From Lineus longissimus (lineage: Eukaryota > Nemertea > Pilidiophora > Heteronemertea > Lineidae), in assembly GCF_910592395.1 (NCBI RefSeq), contig NC_088320.1:8372001-8436000 (forward strand): a stretch of 64,000 nt of DNA. Direction: 5' to 3'. The stretch's first letter is position 1. Every line of letters begins with the position of its first letter. Made by a program: the position numbers and the translations under genes. Below are positions 43,856 to 56,303 of this stretch, piece after piece. The notes below the pieces were generated by a model. That model did not search any database. It saw only the letters and a program-made list of their open reading frames with translations, and was not told where the DNA came from.

Positions 43856-46800
43856 CCTGCGGAATGTTACAAATTACGTCATTTAATATGATATTTGCAT
43901 CTAAAATGTCTTTCGGTAGAATATTGATAAACAAATTTGACTTTGTTTTGAAAGAGGTAAGTTGATCCCCGTGCATGCTTCATGTATAGATCAGCGTATA
44001 CCCATATGGATAGACCGGCGCGTACATGTACACTTTCATTACTTCAGATGCTGAAGATGATACCTCATAGACTAGGCGCTTGATCGCCAATTAATGATAC
44101 AGTGCAACATGTGCACATACTCAAGAAGCACAGTGTAAATCATGGAGGCCGTAAGTCAATGAAAACACATCATACAATGTATTTTGAACATTTGTGTGAA
44201 GTCTACAAATCAACGAATTTTCGATGTTAAAGCAGTATATTCGGTTCAATCGTGAATATGGTCTCACTGAGTGTGTTCACTGATATGCACTCTCTAATAT
44301 AGGCAGGATATACAATCAAAAGATGCAGAACGAACGAGTAATTTACATAAACTTGAGCGATATCGCGATTGTAGCGTACACTAGATTCATTCGGAAGGTC
44401 ATAGACCATTGCTACGCAGGGGATAAATCGTGTACGTTGACAACCGTGAGTGTGCTACTAGTCGTTTTCATCACGTAGATCGTATGGTTGCAAAACCTGC
44501 ATGATAACGATTGCAATCGATAATTTTTGGATTCCCTTTCCGTGAGAGCTTTACTGGGAATGATGATGACAGGCATGACATCCAGGCATAACATGTTTAA
44601 GTCCAAGCTAGCCCAGTGTATTCAAGGAAGACCATAGGTATGTGTCACACAGACAACAATACAATCATGTTGGTCCCGTCTTTGCCTCTAGTTTTCAGGA
44701 AACATAGTCGGGCCCCGGTATATTGTGGCAGCGAATTAAAGGGTTCAGGATTCGGGGGGAATGTTGCGTGTGTTGAATGTTAAGATAAGTCAACAAGTCT
44801 CACTGGTTGGCGCTGATAAGCTCCTAGCAGCTCAGTTCTTTGTATATCATGAATCGATGATATATATGGTGTCGGTTGATGAAGATAGTGGTATAGGATC
44901 ACCTCCACGTTGAGCAGACCACTTTCAAAAACAAATGTTAGATTCTCACCACAAGCCCCAATTAACTGTTTTATATCACGTCATATGAATTGCTATCACA
45001 TCAGTTGAGAGATTGCAAAAGTTACAAGCCTGAAAAAATGTGTTCCATTTTTTTGACCGCCCAATATCCTGATTCACTCCATAGCTTTTGTCGTGAAATC
45101 GTATACAAATTCATTGTAGTACGCGTCAATCGAACAAAGTACAGAGCGTACAGCACCCCCCCCCCCCCCCCGGTAGAAATAAACGTTTTTTAACTCCACT
45201 CCGGTAACTGGCTTCGAACTTTCATTAACTTATTGGAAAATGTCTTTGATGAAAATTGCCACAAAAGGTCTAATCAACATCAACTCGCCATCTTTTAAGA
45301 CAATGAATGAAAATGTTCAATTAACCTTTCTCTAAATGCATGTCATGTAAATTGAGATGTGTTTAGCACATAAATGAGGCGAGTGTCTCCTGGTCAATCA
45401 TGTTAATTGATCAGCTCTTTGTAACGGCGAGATCCGGCGAGAGGTGCGCCACATTTAATGGACCTCTAAGTAATCTTTCAAATGAGTTGTCTGCGCGCGA
45501 TCCGCTCAGATCACGTCAATAAGGAATGCAAAGATCTAAAGTAATGCTCATTCTAAGACGATGAATAAAATCACTGAAACTTGAAAGATTGCGAAGAAGA
45601 TTGCAAATTGCCGAATTCAGCATTTCGAGCTTGGATGTCATGGGGGGGGGGGGGGGGGTTATTGGACTAATTGACTGGTTGAGTAGCAACTTGGACTGTT
45701 GCACTGTATCTGCTAGCCAACAAAAACGAGACAGTACTCCCTGTACTGGATGAATTTTGTATTGTATTCGCACCATCACCTGGATTCTTTGCGCATTAAT
45801 CAGCAATCACAGGCTTAGGTTAAGTAGTGCGAAAATAACCGCGGTTTCAAAACTTCATGTCAAAAGTTGCATTGCCGGGAAGGAGGTTAACTCGAGAGAC
45901 TACATGAAACTACATGTCATTAAAGACTTACCTATAAATAGTTTCGCAACACATGGAAAGGCAAACTCGCACAGTGCCGAAATTTAAAAAAATCAGACAC
46001 TGGAATAGATCAATTGGCGCCATCTTGGATATCCGCATCCTTAGATCCGGATGTTTGATAATCCTACGTCATATATTGTGTCACCAGTTCAGACTGCAAG
46101 TCTTATTCAGGCCAAATTAGTGCCACGTTCTCTCATAAAACGTTTTATTTCATCAACAAATAACAATATATGATTGTTATATAAAATAAAACTTGACGCT
46201 TTCTGGTTGGTTTTAAAGTGATTGTATGGAGAACTATGAATGCGTAGGTCAGCAATCGTTTTCGCGGGCTTAGTGGTTCCATTTCTCTATATCCGCGGAA
46301 CTGCTTTTCAAGATGGTGGTAACTTACTGGTACTAAAGGCGTTGTGAGGAACAAAATCAGCGCCTCTAGTGTCAAGATCGATGGATACGGTTTCATTTAG
46401 TACGTCATGCAATGCGATTCAGTGCTATGTGCACAAGAAAGCTACCTGTATATGATTCATCACTAAGAAACCGGATCTGACTCCCCCTCTTTAAAGATGG
46501 ATTATTACCCACTTACAGTGGTTATAATCGGATTAAGTGCCTCAGCAGGATGGAGATGCCTCCTATACAAGCAATGTTTTCTAAAGTTACCTTTGAGAGG
46601 ATAACTTCACATTTCATTTCAAGAGAGCTGACTGTCCATTGTAGATGTATAGAGGTGCACACTGATCGGCAGGAGGTTTTCAAAAGTAGTCATCGCCTAA
46701 TTTGGCCAACATCAAGCTGTGAAATGCTAATTTTAAAGAAGTGTAATGTATTTTATAATAACGATGATATACGCCTCACGTTGACGTAGTATGTACATGT

Positions 46801-47791
46801 ACATCGAGCAGACCAGACCTGATTATCTTGTGGATGTTTGATTTCACCATCCTGATCTATTTGGTTTGGTTCTGTGGAAATAGGGCCTTATTCTCGAACT
46901 TTACTTCTCTGCCCAAGAATTGTCTGCTCATTGAGAATTGTGTGCGGCATATACAATGTATATCAATATGATGACGGTTGGGAAATATGAAAATCAGGTC
47001 CCTACCGTATACTTTTTATACAATTTGGTTTTCCTTAGTGACCAAACTCGCCTTTGTAGGCCACCCGATATAGCAACTCCGATATTAAGTGTTTAAATTT
47101 GAGCCCTAGATCGAATGTTCATCAGTAGGAAGCTCGTTCCTTAACAGTCGCTGGGACTCGCTGGATATCGGGTTAAAGACATGCAGTTTGCGATGGTGTT
47201 GACATCATTTCATTGTATACCCATATTTTACATTTCGTATATGAATACCCTACTCAAATCTTTGTTAATATTTTGATTTAAATATACGCATACAGACTAG
47301 CTCCTCTAGTATAAAACCTACTGCATGCTAAATCTCGTAAACTAATGCACCAAATTCAATGCGCTTTTTACGCCGACAGCCGGGACAACAGTGGGTGTGT
47401 TTTCGGAATTGCAAGCCATTATGTGTTTACACAGTGCGTTCCATTACCTTGGTATTTTGAAATATCTCAAGCATCGCTTTTTCGATTTTGATATAAAGAG
47501 TATCAAATATCTTCGAATTCTATATTCCATTACTATATTGCAGGAACCTTTTTCAAAAAAACTTTGAGATATGAAACTATTTTTGCTGTTGTTGATTTGA
47601 CTATATAAAGAAAAACCTATGTTATCATATTCCTGCCAAAATAATAAAAAACAAAGTTGCCGACAATAGTAAAACCGCATTGAAGTTGGTGCATTAATAT
47701 TTCGACGTATCATGAGCTCATATGAACTGTCATGTGGTTGATAGACTGTACGTAGCAGACGTTGTACTAAAATCTGTAGTTTTAGTCCTGT
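43856..47791. other. No recognised genes; two homopolymer tracts
   Basis: About 3.9 kb without supported exons. It contains C16 at 45156-45171 and G17 at 45642-45658. Other short frames (44412-44606, 45516-45806, 46145-46396) show nothing recognisable. Confidence 0.4.
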
Positions 47792-48150
47792 ATAGCATTC
47801 CGCGATGATGACGTCACGGCAGCTGCTGCCCTCTATATCCCCATCGCTGAATTACAGGCAATGTCGGACAAACATGCGGTTTCGTAATGGATTCAGGCTT
47901 TCTAACTAGGGCAGTTTGGCACATGTCCGAGTGTTGGAAATACTACATAATTGTTCTGAATATTTCTCTCTCTGACTCTATGATATCATTCATGCTAAAA
48001 ACAATGCAGGGTCAAAGATAATTGACTTTGAAATAAGCTCAAATGCGTAGAAATAAGTGTCGATGTCCGACTGTCACGTGACTAAAACGTCATCAATATC
48101 TTATTCAAATGACCTTGTGAGCTATAAATAGTAACGTCGCGGAATGCTAT
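47792..48150 (-). mobile_element. MITE family 1, copy 3 (inverted)
   Basis: A 359-bp copy in reverse orientation, with both termini intact and both TGACGTCA and GTCACGTGAC preserved. It is slightly shorter than the others owing to small internal deletions. Confidence 0.92.
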
Positions 48151-48834
48151 TGGCCCTTCAGAGGTGGCAGCGTAGATTGTTGATCGCCTGACTTATTTCA
48201 TACAGTAAGTGACAGGCAATAAACGTCACATGAAGGCATTGCAATGCTCAAGGTGTTATCCCTCTCGTGCAGAACAAGGCAATGTATTCATATATTGATC
48301 GCAATGAATCTTTGTTGAATTCGTAGGCAGTGGTGAATGTTTGGGAGGAGCCGCAGCATTTAGAGGTTGACGTAAACTCCTTAAGTTCGAAAATTCGTAA
48401 TGGAAATACTGTAGAGCAGAAAATGGTGTACATGTTGATATAATAAAAATCAGGTCAAACGATGTCCACCATGTGAGCCTATGGCACATAAAGATGGGTA
48501 TCAATTACGTAAAAGTTATTCAAAAGGTGTTGAATTTATGTTTTTTGGTGATGAAAAATGCTAATTGCGCTGTATATACGCGGACTCTCACCCTTTCGTA
48601 CGGTTATTGATTTCTAGCTGGAAAGGAAAATATTTTCACGGCGTGCTATTTTCGCGAGATAAGCCTATTCGCGAAATTAGCGAAAATATCCTGCAGGTGA
48701 TTTTTTTCTGTTCTATACGTGAACCTGATACCTGGATGTGGCGCGAACGTACTAATTGGCCGACACATGCCATGCGGTTTTTTCCGCACTTTACATTATT
48801 TTGGGAAGAATTATGTCGAGACTTTCCATCAGGA
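48151..48834. other. No recognised feature
   Basis: Short frames only. GCGAAATTAGCGAAAAT-type motifs near 48672-48690 may be repeat debris. Confidence 0.4.
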
Positions 48835-49035
48835 TGAACAACTTTCCCATACGGGTGTGAAATTTTCCAACCGGTTGAAAAAAAAAATTTCCTTTAGGGT
48901 AAGTACATTTTTTTCCACCAAGTGTTAAACTTTTCAACCTGGGTAAAAATATTTCCGCCCTGATAAACATTATTTCCACCAGTGTGTAAGATATTTCCAC
49001 CCTGGTAGAAAAATATTTCTACCAGGGTGTAAATT
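48835..49035. repeat. Degenerate tandem repeat (TTTCCACC..GGTAAAAATATT units)
   Basis: About six units of roughly 30-35 bp built on ATTTCCACC(C/A)(T/G)GGT(A/G)AAA, some with local dyad symmetry (CCAGGGTG / CACCCTGG). The units have drifted considerably. Confidence 0.6.
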
Positions 49036-49218
49036 TGCGTGGTTTCATAGCCTCGTCTCGATTCGAACAATGCGAACAGGACGAGGGTTCAACATCTTAG
49101 ATGAATCCTGTTTTCCGACCATCGCCGCCCTTTGCCTTCGGATATGGTTACTGACGAACTGAAATAATGTCAGAATGAAATGAAATCTCCGAAGTAAACC
49201 TAAGTTTTCAAATGACGT

Positions 49219-49302
49219 AAAATCCAGGGATCCCAGAGTAAAATTCAGGGATCCCAGAGTAAAATTATGGGATCCCAGAGTAAAATTATGGGATCCCAGA
49301 GG
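49219..49302. repeat. 21-bp tandem repeat, four units, each with GGGATCCC
   Basis: There are four consecutive 21-bp units (AAAATT(A/C)(T/A)GGGATCCCAGAGT). The core GGGATCCC is an 8-bp palindrome. The last two units differ only at the final base. 21 bp is two helical turns, so the palindromes lie on one face of the DNA. Confidence 0.9.
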
Positions 49303-49379
49303 AACTTGGAGCTGACAGTGGTAAACAGCTTTAAGCAAGTTTGGTATTTCATTCTTATAACACGTAATTTGATTATGGT

Positions 49380-50880
49380 CATCATCATCAATTATCATCA
49401 AGTCCGTTAAGCTAATGGCCGTGAGGGCAACACAGTAGTGCTCACAATTAATCTCCACTGAGATTTGTTTTCAGCGGCCCCTATTAGGTGGTTCGCACAC
49501 AGTCCAGTCCACTCCTTAATATCGCTTTTTACAAGCCACCATCGTTTTGGTCTGCCCGTCCGTTTTCTTTAGCACTCGACTAAACCCTGCAGACTAATGT
49601 TCACCAGAGAGTCCATAGCACGGGTGGCATGACCGAACCACCTGAGCTTTCATTTCTTCACAGTTGCCAATAATAGTTCCCTTACCTTCACATTGCTAGT
49701 ATGGGTAGACAAATGGATTTGTAACAGTCTCCGATAACAGTTAGTTTCGAACGCTGCAATGCGTTTCTCAATTTCTGCATTGAGCGTCCATGATTCGGCT
49801 ACGTACAGAAGCACGGATAGAACAAGCGAGCGAAGGAAGCAGAGTTTTTTCACAGTTGAGATGGTGCGTGCGGTCACGCAAAATTTGCTTGCGTCTTGCC
49901 AGCGCTGCTGATGCTTTTGCAATCCTAGCCTTGTCCTCTTTTGTTGAGCTGCCTTTCTCGGTTTGGAATGACCCCAAAGAGGTGAAATCCTCCACCTTCT
50001 CGAGGTGGGGTGCCTCTCAAACAGACGTCAACGGTTTCCTTATTTCAAGATACCATGTTCAAGGTTTTTTTCCAGGCTAATCTCCGAGCCGTATCTGCCG
50101 CTCGTGTGATCCAGCTTTGTTGCCTGATTGATCTGGTCTTCTGTTGAGTCATTTATGAGGTCGATCTCGTCCGCGAAGCGGGATCGCTTATCACCATCCC
50201 TGAGAGTTTCACGGTGGGCTGATGGTCAATTATCGCTTCAGACAATTATGGTCAATTATCGCTTCAGTCTTCAGGAAGATGTTGCACAGGATAGGGGGGA
50301 GCAAGCAGCCCTGCCGCACTCCGACTGACGGAAACATTCGCTGAAATCCTCTCCTGTCTTAACCATGCTGGTTGATGCCCTGTACAATGCTTCGATAGAA
50401 TTAATGATGTCCCTGCTGATGTTGCTGTACTTACAACAGGATCTTGCTTGGGTGACTAATAAGGCTAATATTGTCGTGTAGTTCTAGCATTTCTACAGGT
50501 TACCTTTCCTGGGAAGTGGGAGGACGATGGATGTGTTCAATCGCGGGCCATTCACATAATTACAGATTCTGGTGTAGGCCTGCACGACAGGCTCACCACC
50601 GCGAGCCAGAAGCTCCGACGGTATGTTGTCTATACCTAGAGCCTTTCCGTGTTTGAGACTTTTAATTGCTGCCTCAACGTCGTATTCGAGAATATCTGGG
50701 TGCGTATTGAACATCATTGTCATATGTTCGTGCCTTACTGCTGATACCGACATGTCTGCACGGAATTTGTTATGTGCGTCGGCCGTGTGGGTGTAAATGC
50801 TATTCACTGCCAGTTGGTGAGTTTGGCCGATTTCGATAATGGTCGACCTCTTTTTTCTCCCTGACTTTTGTATATATCTT
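49380..50880 (-). mobile_element. RTE-like LINE, degraded
   Basis: Read from 50880 downward: an N-terminal RT part with AIKSLKHGKALGIDNIPSELL (50600-50680), a VGVRQGCLLPP palm motif (near 50310-50340), the active site as FADEIDLI (near 50160-50180; the second Asp of FADD is Glu), then the VEDFTSLGS block (49970-49995), a VAESWTLNAEIEKRI block (49770-49810), a basic tail with a KEWTG-like segment broken by stops, and finally a GATGATGATG-type simple tail near 49385-49400. The motif order is that of RTE-clade ORFs. Several frameshifts, stops and the active-site change make it inactive. Confidence 0.8.
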
Positions 50881-51880
50881 TAGCTAGTGTCTTTTACGAG
50901 AAGGAGCATTATAGTAAAAATGTCCAGTACTATTCCTTGATTTCCGGGTCAGATTGGCAATGTTTCCATTACTTGGGATGATTTCCAGAGCCAGTGATTT
51001 TGATAAAAAATTGATGTAACCAAAAAAACACCGGATTTACATTTTCGTGAAGGGGGGAGAATCCGGGCTTCATAGTGATATGCGACACGAATTAGTCAGT
51101 TTGTAAACACACGGGAAGCACAATTTCAAATCTCAAAAGTTCGTGTATTTTCACAAAGTGCCACCTACAGAATAGTTAAAACATTACCATACTACTTCAT
51201 CGCCAATGGTTTATCTCCTCAATACTGCTTTTTCTTATATTTCGGGTTGCGTGGTGGTTTGATCTGGGACGACGGTCTCACACGTCTTCTCATTTCTCTA
51301 AATATGATCGTTCCCTGAAGGGCTTGAGCTGAAGTCTCTCTTGATAAGACAAGTGCAATTTTCACTGAAAAGCCGCAGGGAAGCGTATAGCCAATATACG
51401 GTTCAAAGCTGGATATATGAGAAGATCTGATCAAACAGGCAGGACAAATCAGAGGCGGCTCGATGTCACAACTCAACGTTATTTACCAACAGCCGGGCCT
51501 TTTACTAAGGTTATATTGAATGAAGGCAGTCGCCAGCGCCCTGGGGCGCGATCATGTGTTATGAAATATCGGTCGGACGGTACCGTAGAGATGAACTGGT
51601 TTTCAGTCTCCCTTCATCACATCTTATCTATATTTTACACAATGGGTTCCCACGAATGAGATAGCATTGTTGGCATAGCATGCTATAGTGTCGGCGAATG
51701 TAGTTACCAAAGAAGTTGTTTGTAGGTATGACGCGTGATATGTTTGGTCGTATGCGCAACTAACGTAATACACCTGAATGAATATTTGAAAATAAATTGT
51801 CACGTTCTTAAGGCTGAATGCCTTAGATATATTAGGGTCGTTTACCCGACCAAATCTTTCCAGATCGATTCGGTGATGTA
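50881..51880. other. No recognised feature
   Basis: No convincing exon, RNA or repeat. Confidence 0.45.
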
Positions 51881-52230
51881 CAGTCCTTCCAGAAAGTAAA
51901 TGTACACAGGTTATTTTTTTAATATCACAGAGATAGAATAAGATAATTTAATGCGGTTTTCAGCAGAGAATGGTATATCCAGTTGGTCATGTATCTGATG
52001 TATTTGGACCCAGCTGATCCTGTCTCTTCATTATGTAGCAGGGAATTTTAAAAATGTCAAAAAAACCCGCACTTTTTTTTAAATTTTATTTTCGTTCTTT
52101 TTCACAATGTATGGGTGAACTATTGTTTGGCTTGGTCCCGTGCAAACTTATCAGTCATATGGACTCATTTCTGGTGTCGAGTGATAAACGCATCTCTTAC
52201 ATTCCATTAGTTTTGGGACTTTCTGTACAG
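51881..52230. mobile_element. Possible TA-flanked mariner-like element
   Basis: The ends are flanked by TA on both sides (51879-51880 and 52231-52232) and both carry CAGAAAGT 9-12 bp or less from the tip (left CAGTCCTTCCAGAAAGT, right complement CTGTACAGAAAGT). The TIR match is short and imperfect. There is no coding capacity. Confidence 0.3.
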
Positions 52231-52830
52231 TAAGGAAACAACGAATCAAATTTTTACGTTCTTATCCGACTTCTCGTTCAGGGAGGTCATGCGTGAAGAA
52301 TAAATGTCTTATTCTCTCTCTTTTCATCATGATAATGTGCTAAGAGACATGGTTTTTTTGTGTCCAAATACAATTAACAAATGGCTATTGTTCAATGATG
52401 TCATCATGCCAAACAATCCGAAAATAATGCTTTTTACACTGAACAGGGTATGGATCTTGGCTGCAGCGAATAATCCATTACTTTGCATCCTGTGGTCACG
52501 CCCGACTCGGCTGTAGATCATTGGCCAAGTTCGGGCGTGATCTGGAGGTGAACTAAAGCATCATTACGGACGCCAAAAAGGTTAAATTTTATCCAAATTA
52601 CTGGATATTGAAATCTCGACCTGCTGCGTTTGCAAATGAATGTTTGATGTTTTCGTACTCGAAAATGACTGATTGTAATATATATTTTAAGTTGACGGGC
52701 CAATATTGAATGAGAGGTTTGAATAAGCCTTCTGGGCTTTCGTATGCCTAGTTCACATCTCGTGGCGTCGGTTTTATACTACTCGACACTCAAGCTTGTG
52801 TGGCAGACCCGAGGAGCTCTAGTGACTATA
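52231..52830. other. No recognised feature
   Basis: Overlapping short frames on both strands at 52304-52703 with no domain. Confidence 0.45.
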
Positions 52831-53273
52831 AAGCCTGCAGCACACTAGCAGCCAACTTTGGCGACAAGAAGCGTTCGGCTGACGCCTCTTGACGCCAAAG
52901 TTGGCGGCCAGTGGATCCCGGTCAGAGCACACCTGCCCAGAATTGGCGTCCAGTAGCGTCTTTTCCGCCACTTTAGGCTGCCATTTTGAAATCATGTGAC
53001 ATCAAGACGCAAGCTGATTGGCCATAGCCTCGCCGCCGACGCCAAGTCAGGCGGCCATCCGTAGCACACCTGGCTTCTTCTTGCGTTCAAACGCGGCGAC
53101 ACGCGTCAAAAATCAAACATGTTATATATTTGGTGTGTAGTTGCGGCAAGTGGCGACAAGTCGCGTTCGCCGACGCCGTTCGTAGCACACTAGGGATTTT
53201 TCAGGCGTTCAGGGCTCTTGCGGCAAAAAACGCCTGTGAACGCCGAAGTTGGCGGCTAGTGTGCTGCAGGCTT
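52831..53273. mobile_element. 443-bp GC-rich TIR element
   Basis: Both ends carry a 33-bp TIR starting AAGCCTGCAGCACACTAGC with 31 of 33 positions identical. Internal GGCGAC / GACGCC motifs recur in both orientations, making the interior highly self-complementary and CpG-rich compared with the flanks. The target duplication is ambiguous (TA or none). It is nonautonomous; the superfamily is not assigned. Confidence 0.8.
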
Positions 53274-56046
53274 ATGAATACGGAAAGAGACCAAAAGAAA
53301 GTTTCACATCATTTATTCATATTTCACAATTCTTGCGTCATGTTTGCAGTTCACTCACCATTACCAGGTACAGTTTCTCAAAGTAATTAAATTAATAAGG
53401 AGTTGGTTCATCTCGAGTTCTTTCAAACAAATTAACAGACCTACAAGACCTTTATTCGACAATGAGGGGTCAGAATATCCGACAGGGCATGTTTATTTTA
53501 GATTTGACGCAATCACAGGCGACACTCCTACTCCATCCTCGAGTCCCAGCCGAACTCGGCCGATATGTCCATAGGCGCATTTTGATGCCTATATACTAGA
53601 GGCTTTGAATGAGCACCCAGATATATGCTAGGAACCGATCGGTAATTAAGGTGCCGGATTATGTTACCAAAATAGTCGGGGCATCGCGACTAAACATTCA
53701 ATTACTGCCAGGTATCACGAAGTTTTGACTCCATCCAAGTAGCTAGATATATGTTTGATAAGTAAGAAATACAAAATATTTTAAAAGATGCCTCTTAATT
53801 TGGCTGTGCTGACGAAGTTCAACTTCCTACTGCCCTTTTTTAAACTTTGCATTCGGTAGTTGATCGTTGCATTTACATCGGATACACTTTGGCTTTCACG
53901 TAACAGAGAGTTTTCTTTAATTTTCAAAAGATAACTTTAAAAAAAACGAAAATTCGAAAACTTTTAGACGTCTAATTTGCAATTAATTTATTAAACGTGA
54001 CGTAAATTGCAAAAAGGGCTCTGTGACGAGATGAAGAAAGTTCTTCTGCGTTGATTCCAAGTGTTAATTGGTGTACGGAGCTCGGCGTGATTAGCCGGTT
54101 TATGTTGAAAATACCGATGTTTTATCAGTAATTGTTCTAATTAAACGCCATTTAAAATGTTTTTGGGACTTTCTCAAACGCAAAATTCCTTCAGTATTCC
54201 AGATTTCTTCATTACAAGTCGGTAATCCGTCATGGCTAGGAGCAATTCAACTTCAAAGTCGACATGGTCCGCTAATTTGGCTAACATGTCCCGGCACCTT
54301 AACAATAGCGACCCAGATGCTTGAAACGAACAGCCATATAAGACCGTAACCAGAAATATAATCAGACCGAAGTTACTTCTCCAATGTGTCATTACATGAG
54401 GAAATGTATCAACTAAGTTTGAAGTCATATGATAGAAATTTACCAATGATCAAGAACTATGAGATATAAGCCCCTAGCAGTTTCAGTGCCAACGATGCTA
54501 GCCAGATGTTAGCCACGATGTTAGCAAAACCAGGAATCGACTCCCACCGAAATTAAGCTTGCAAGTTTTCATAATATCATAGGGCTACACATAATATCAT
54601 CAGTAGTTACGAAACGTGCCACCGTCAACCAATTTACGCTTCATGACATTAAAATTTGAGTAAAAACAAAAACCCGTGTGACATGTCATGTATCGGCGTT
54701 GCATGTAACTTTGATAACAAAGTCACGAAAGCCCAGAAGGCTCATTACAAATACCAAATTCCAAATGCGAAATTCCAAATTCTAAATTTCAAATTCAGTC
54801 CTACTCTCATCAGATAGCCAATGTGCATCCCCTCAATGTAAAAACAAATCTTAATTTAGATGAAATGTAATTTTACACATCTTATCAGTGCTAATTACCT
54901 ATCTATCTGATGCCTGGGCTGTATAAACACTCATTCCAAATTCGAAATGCGAAATTGGTGATGATTGAACCCTTTGTTCGGGAGAAAAAAACTATTTTTG
55001 TGTTTTCGGCTCAAGTCACTTGGTGGTAGATTAAGGAATGCGAGTCCAGCATTGCAAAGAAACTGCATTACGCACCTCCGACCATGCTCTCAGAAACAAT
55101 TAACTGCTTTTTGCAAGGTTCTGTTCACTTCTTCAGCGGATCCTTCTCGCTCTAGCACGAAAAGCGTTAAAATGGAACTAGAGCCGGAAAACAAAAATTC
55201 AGATTTTGGGAACCCCTTTCGCCTTGGATACATTTATTCAAATGTACCACCATTACCTTCAAGAGAAATCACTTCATTTAAGTGATGTTCGGAGGTAGGA
55301 TTTAGGAAAATAAAGTGCTCATTACAAGTTAAAACAATTTTCCCCACTGCTACCTGATAACATTTTATCTCAAGTGACGACCTTGCTGAACGTGTGCACT
55401 ACTAGGCTCTGCGCCACTTAATCGTTTTCTGAAATGTGCCAACAATCAATGAGTGACTACATTCGTCATTCTAACGTGGTTGGTTATTTAAGAGATTTGA
55501 GACACGCAACATGACGTCATATCGCTGTCTTAGCAGCAGAGATGCCTGTATTGCCTCCCATCCACGAGTTGCCATGCGTGAAGTTCGCAATTTCAGAAAG
55601 AAACGATGCTCGCGGCAAGTAACTGTTTTGGTGATCAGTCTACTCTTCTGAAATACTCTCTAAAATAATTTTCCCTGGCGGGTTTGACATCCTCAATTAT
55701 CTACGAGATGCACTTTTAAAGGGGGCGGGAGGGGGGGGGGGGGCTAAGAACATGAGCAAGTTACATGTACATGTAGCTCTAAATCCTATGTAAAAACACA
55801 TTCTCCATAGATTGTATTTTTAGGCGCAATAGAATGAACTACCCTGTACAGACTATTCTCTGACGCGTCTTGAAGTCCCGCGATTTTTAGAGCAGCCATA
55901 ATTTGCGACTGGGTACCTCAAGTAACAAATTTGATATCAATAGGACTAAGGGCTGGTCAAGGACTTAGGTCCCGTCATGATAGTTGGATATACATCACCT
56001 GTTTATATCCAATTGCAGGGGATAAACACTTGATGAGGTTACATGT
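53274..56046. other. Mostly unrecognised sequence
   Basis: About 2.8 kb. The only segment singled out is the minus-strand open frame at 54174-54428. A G13 run lies at 55731-55743. Confidence 0.4.
54174..54428 (-). CDS. Candidate small secreted protein, unrecognised
   Basis: The ORF has 84 codons from its first ATG; a second ATG in frame (54392) would put a hydrophobic segment (FGLIIFLVTVLYGCSFQASG) at a signal-peptide position, followed by about 45 residues with two cysteines, an amphipathic CRDMLAKLADHVDFEVELLL helix and a basic C-terminus. Composition and layout resemble a short secreted factor. No TATA box, splice site or known family supports it, and an ORF of this length can arise by chance in AT-rich DNA. 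Confidence 0.22.
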   Translation of the reverse strand: MTSNLVDTFPHVMTHWRSNFGLIIFLVTVLYGCSFQASGSLLLRCRDMLAKLADHVDFEVELLLAMTDYRLVMKKSGILKEFCV

Positions 56047-56303
56047 CGTTAGCCTCATAGCATAATTGCCTAAGTCATATTTTGGCCAAAATGTGCAAAT
56101 TTTATGTCTATGTCAATTTTCTGTGTTATTAAAGCATTGTTTACTTATTTAATGGTTTTAAAATGTTGAGACATCTGTTATAAGTTTTTGTTAAAGTTCG
56201 AATAAAAATTTCCTAAGGGATGTCTAAAAAAATGGTTTTCTTTAATTTTTCTCGAAACCGTCAAAATTAATATGAGTTAGGCAATTATGCTATGAGGCTA
56301 ACG
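56047..56303. mobile_element. 257-bp MITE with 33-bp TIRs
   Basis: The termini 56047-56079 and 56271-56303 are inverted copies (32 of 33 identical), starting CGTTAGCCTCATAGCATAAT. The interior is AT-rich with no open frame. Outside, TTACA occurs near both ends in opposite orientation, so the true TIR may extend a few bases further. No clean target duplication was found. Confidence 0.85.
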
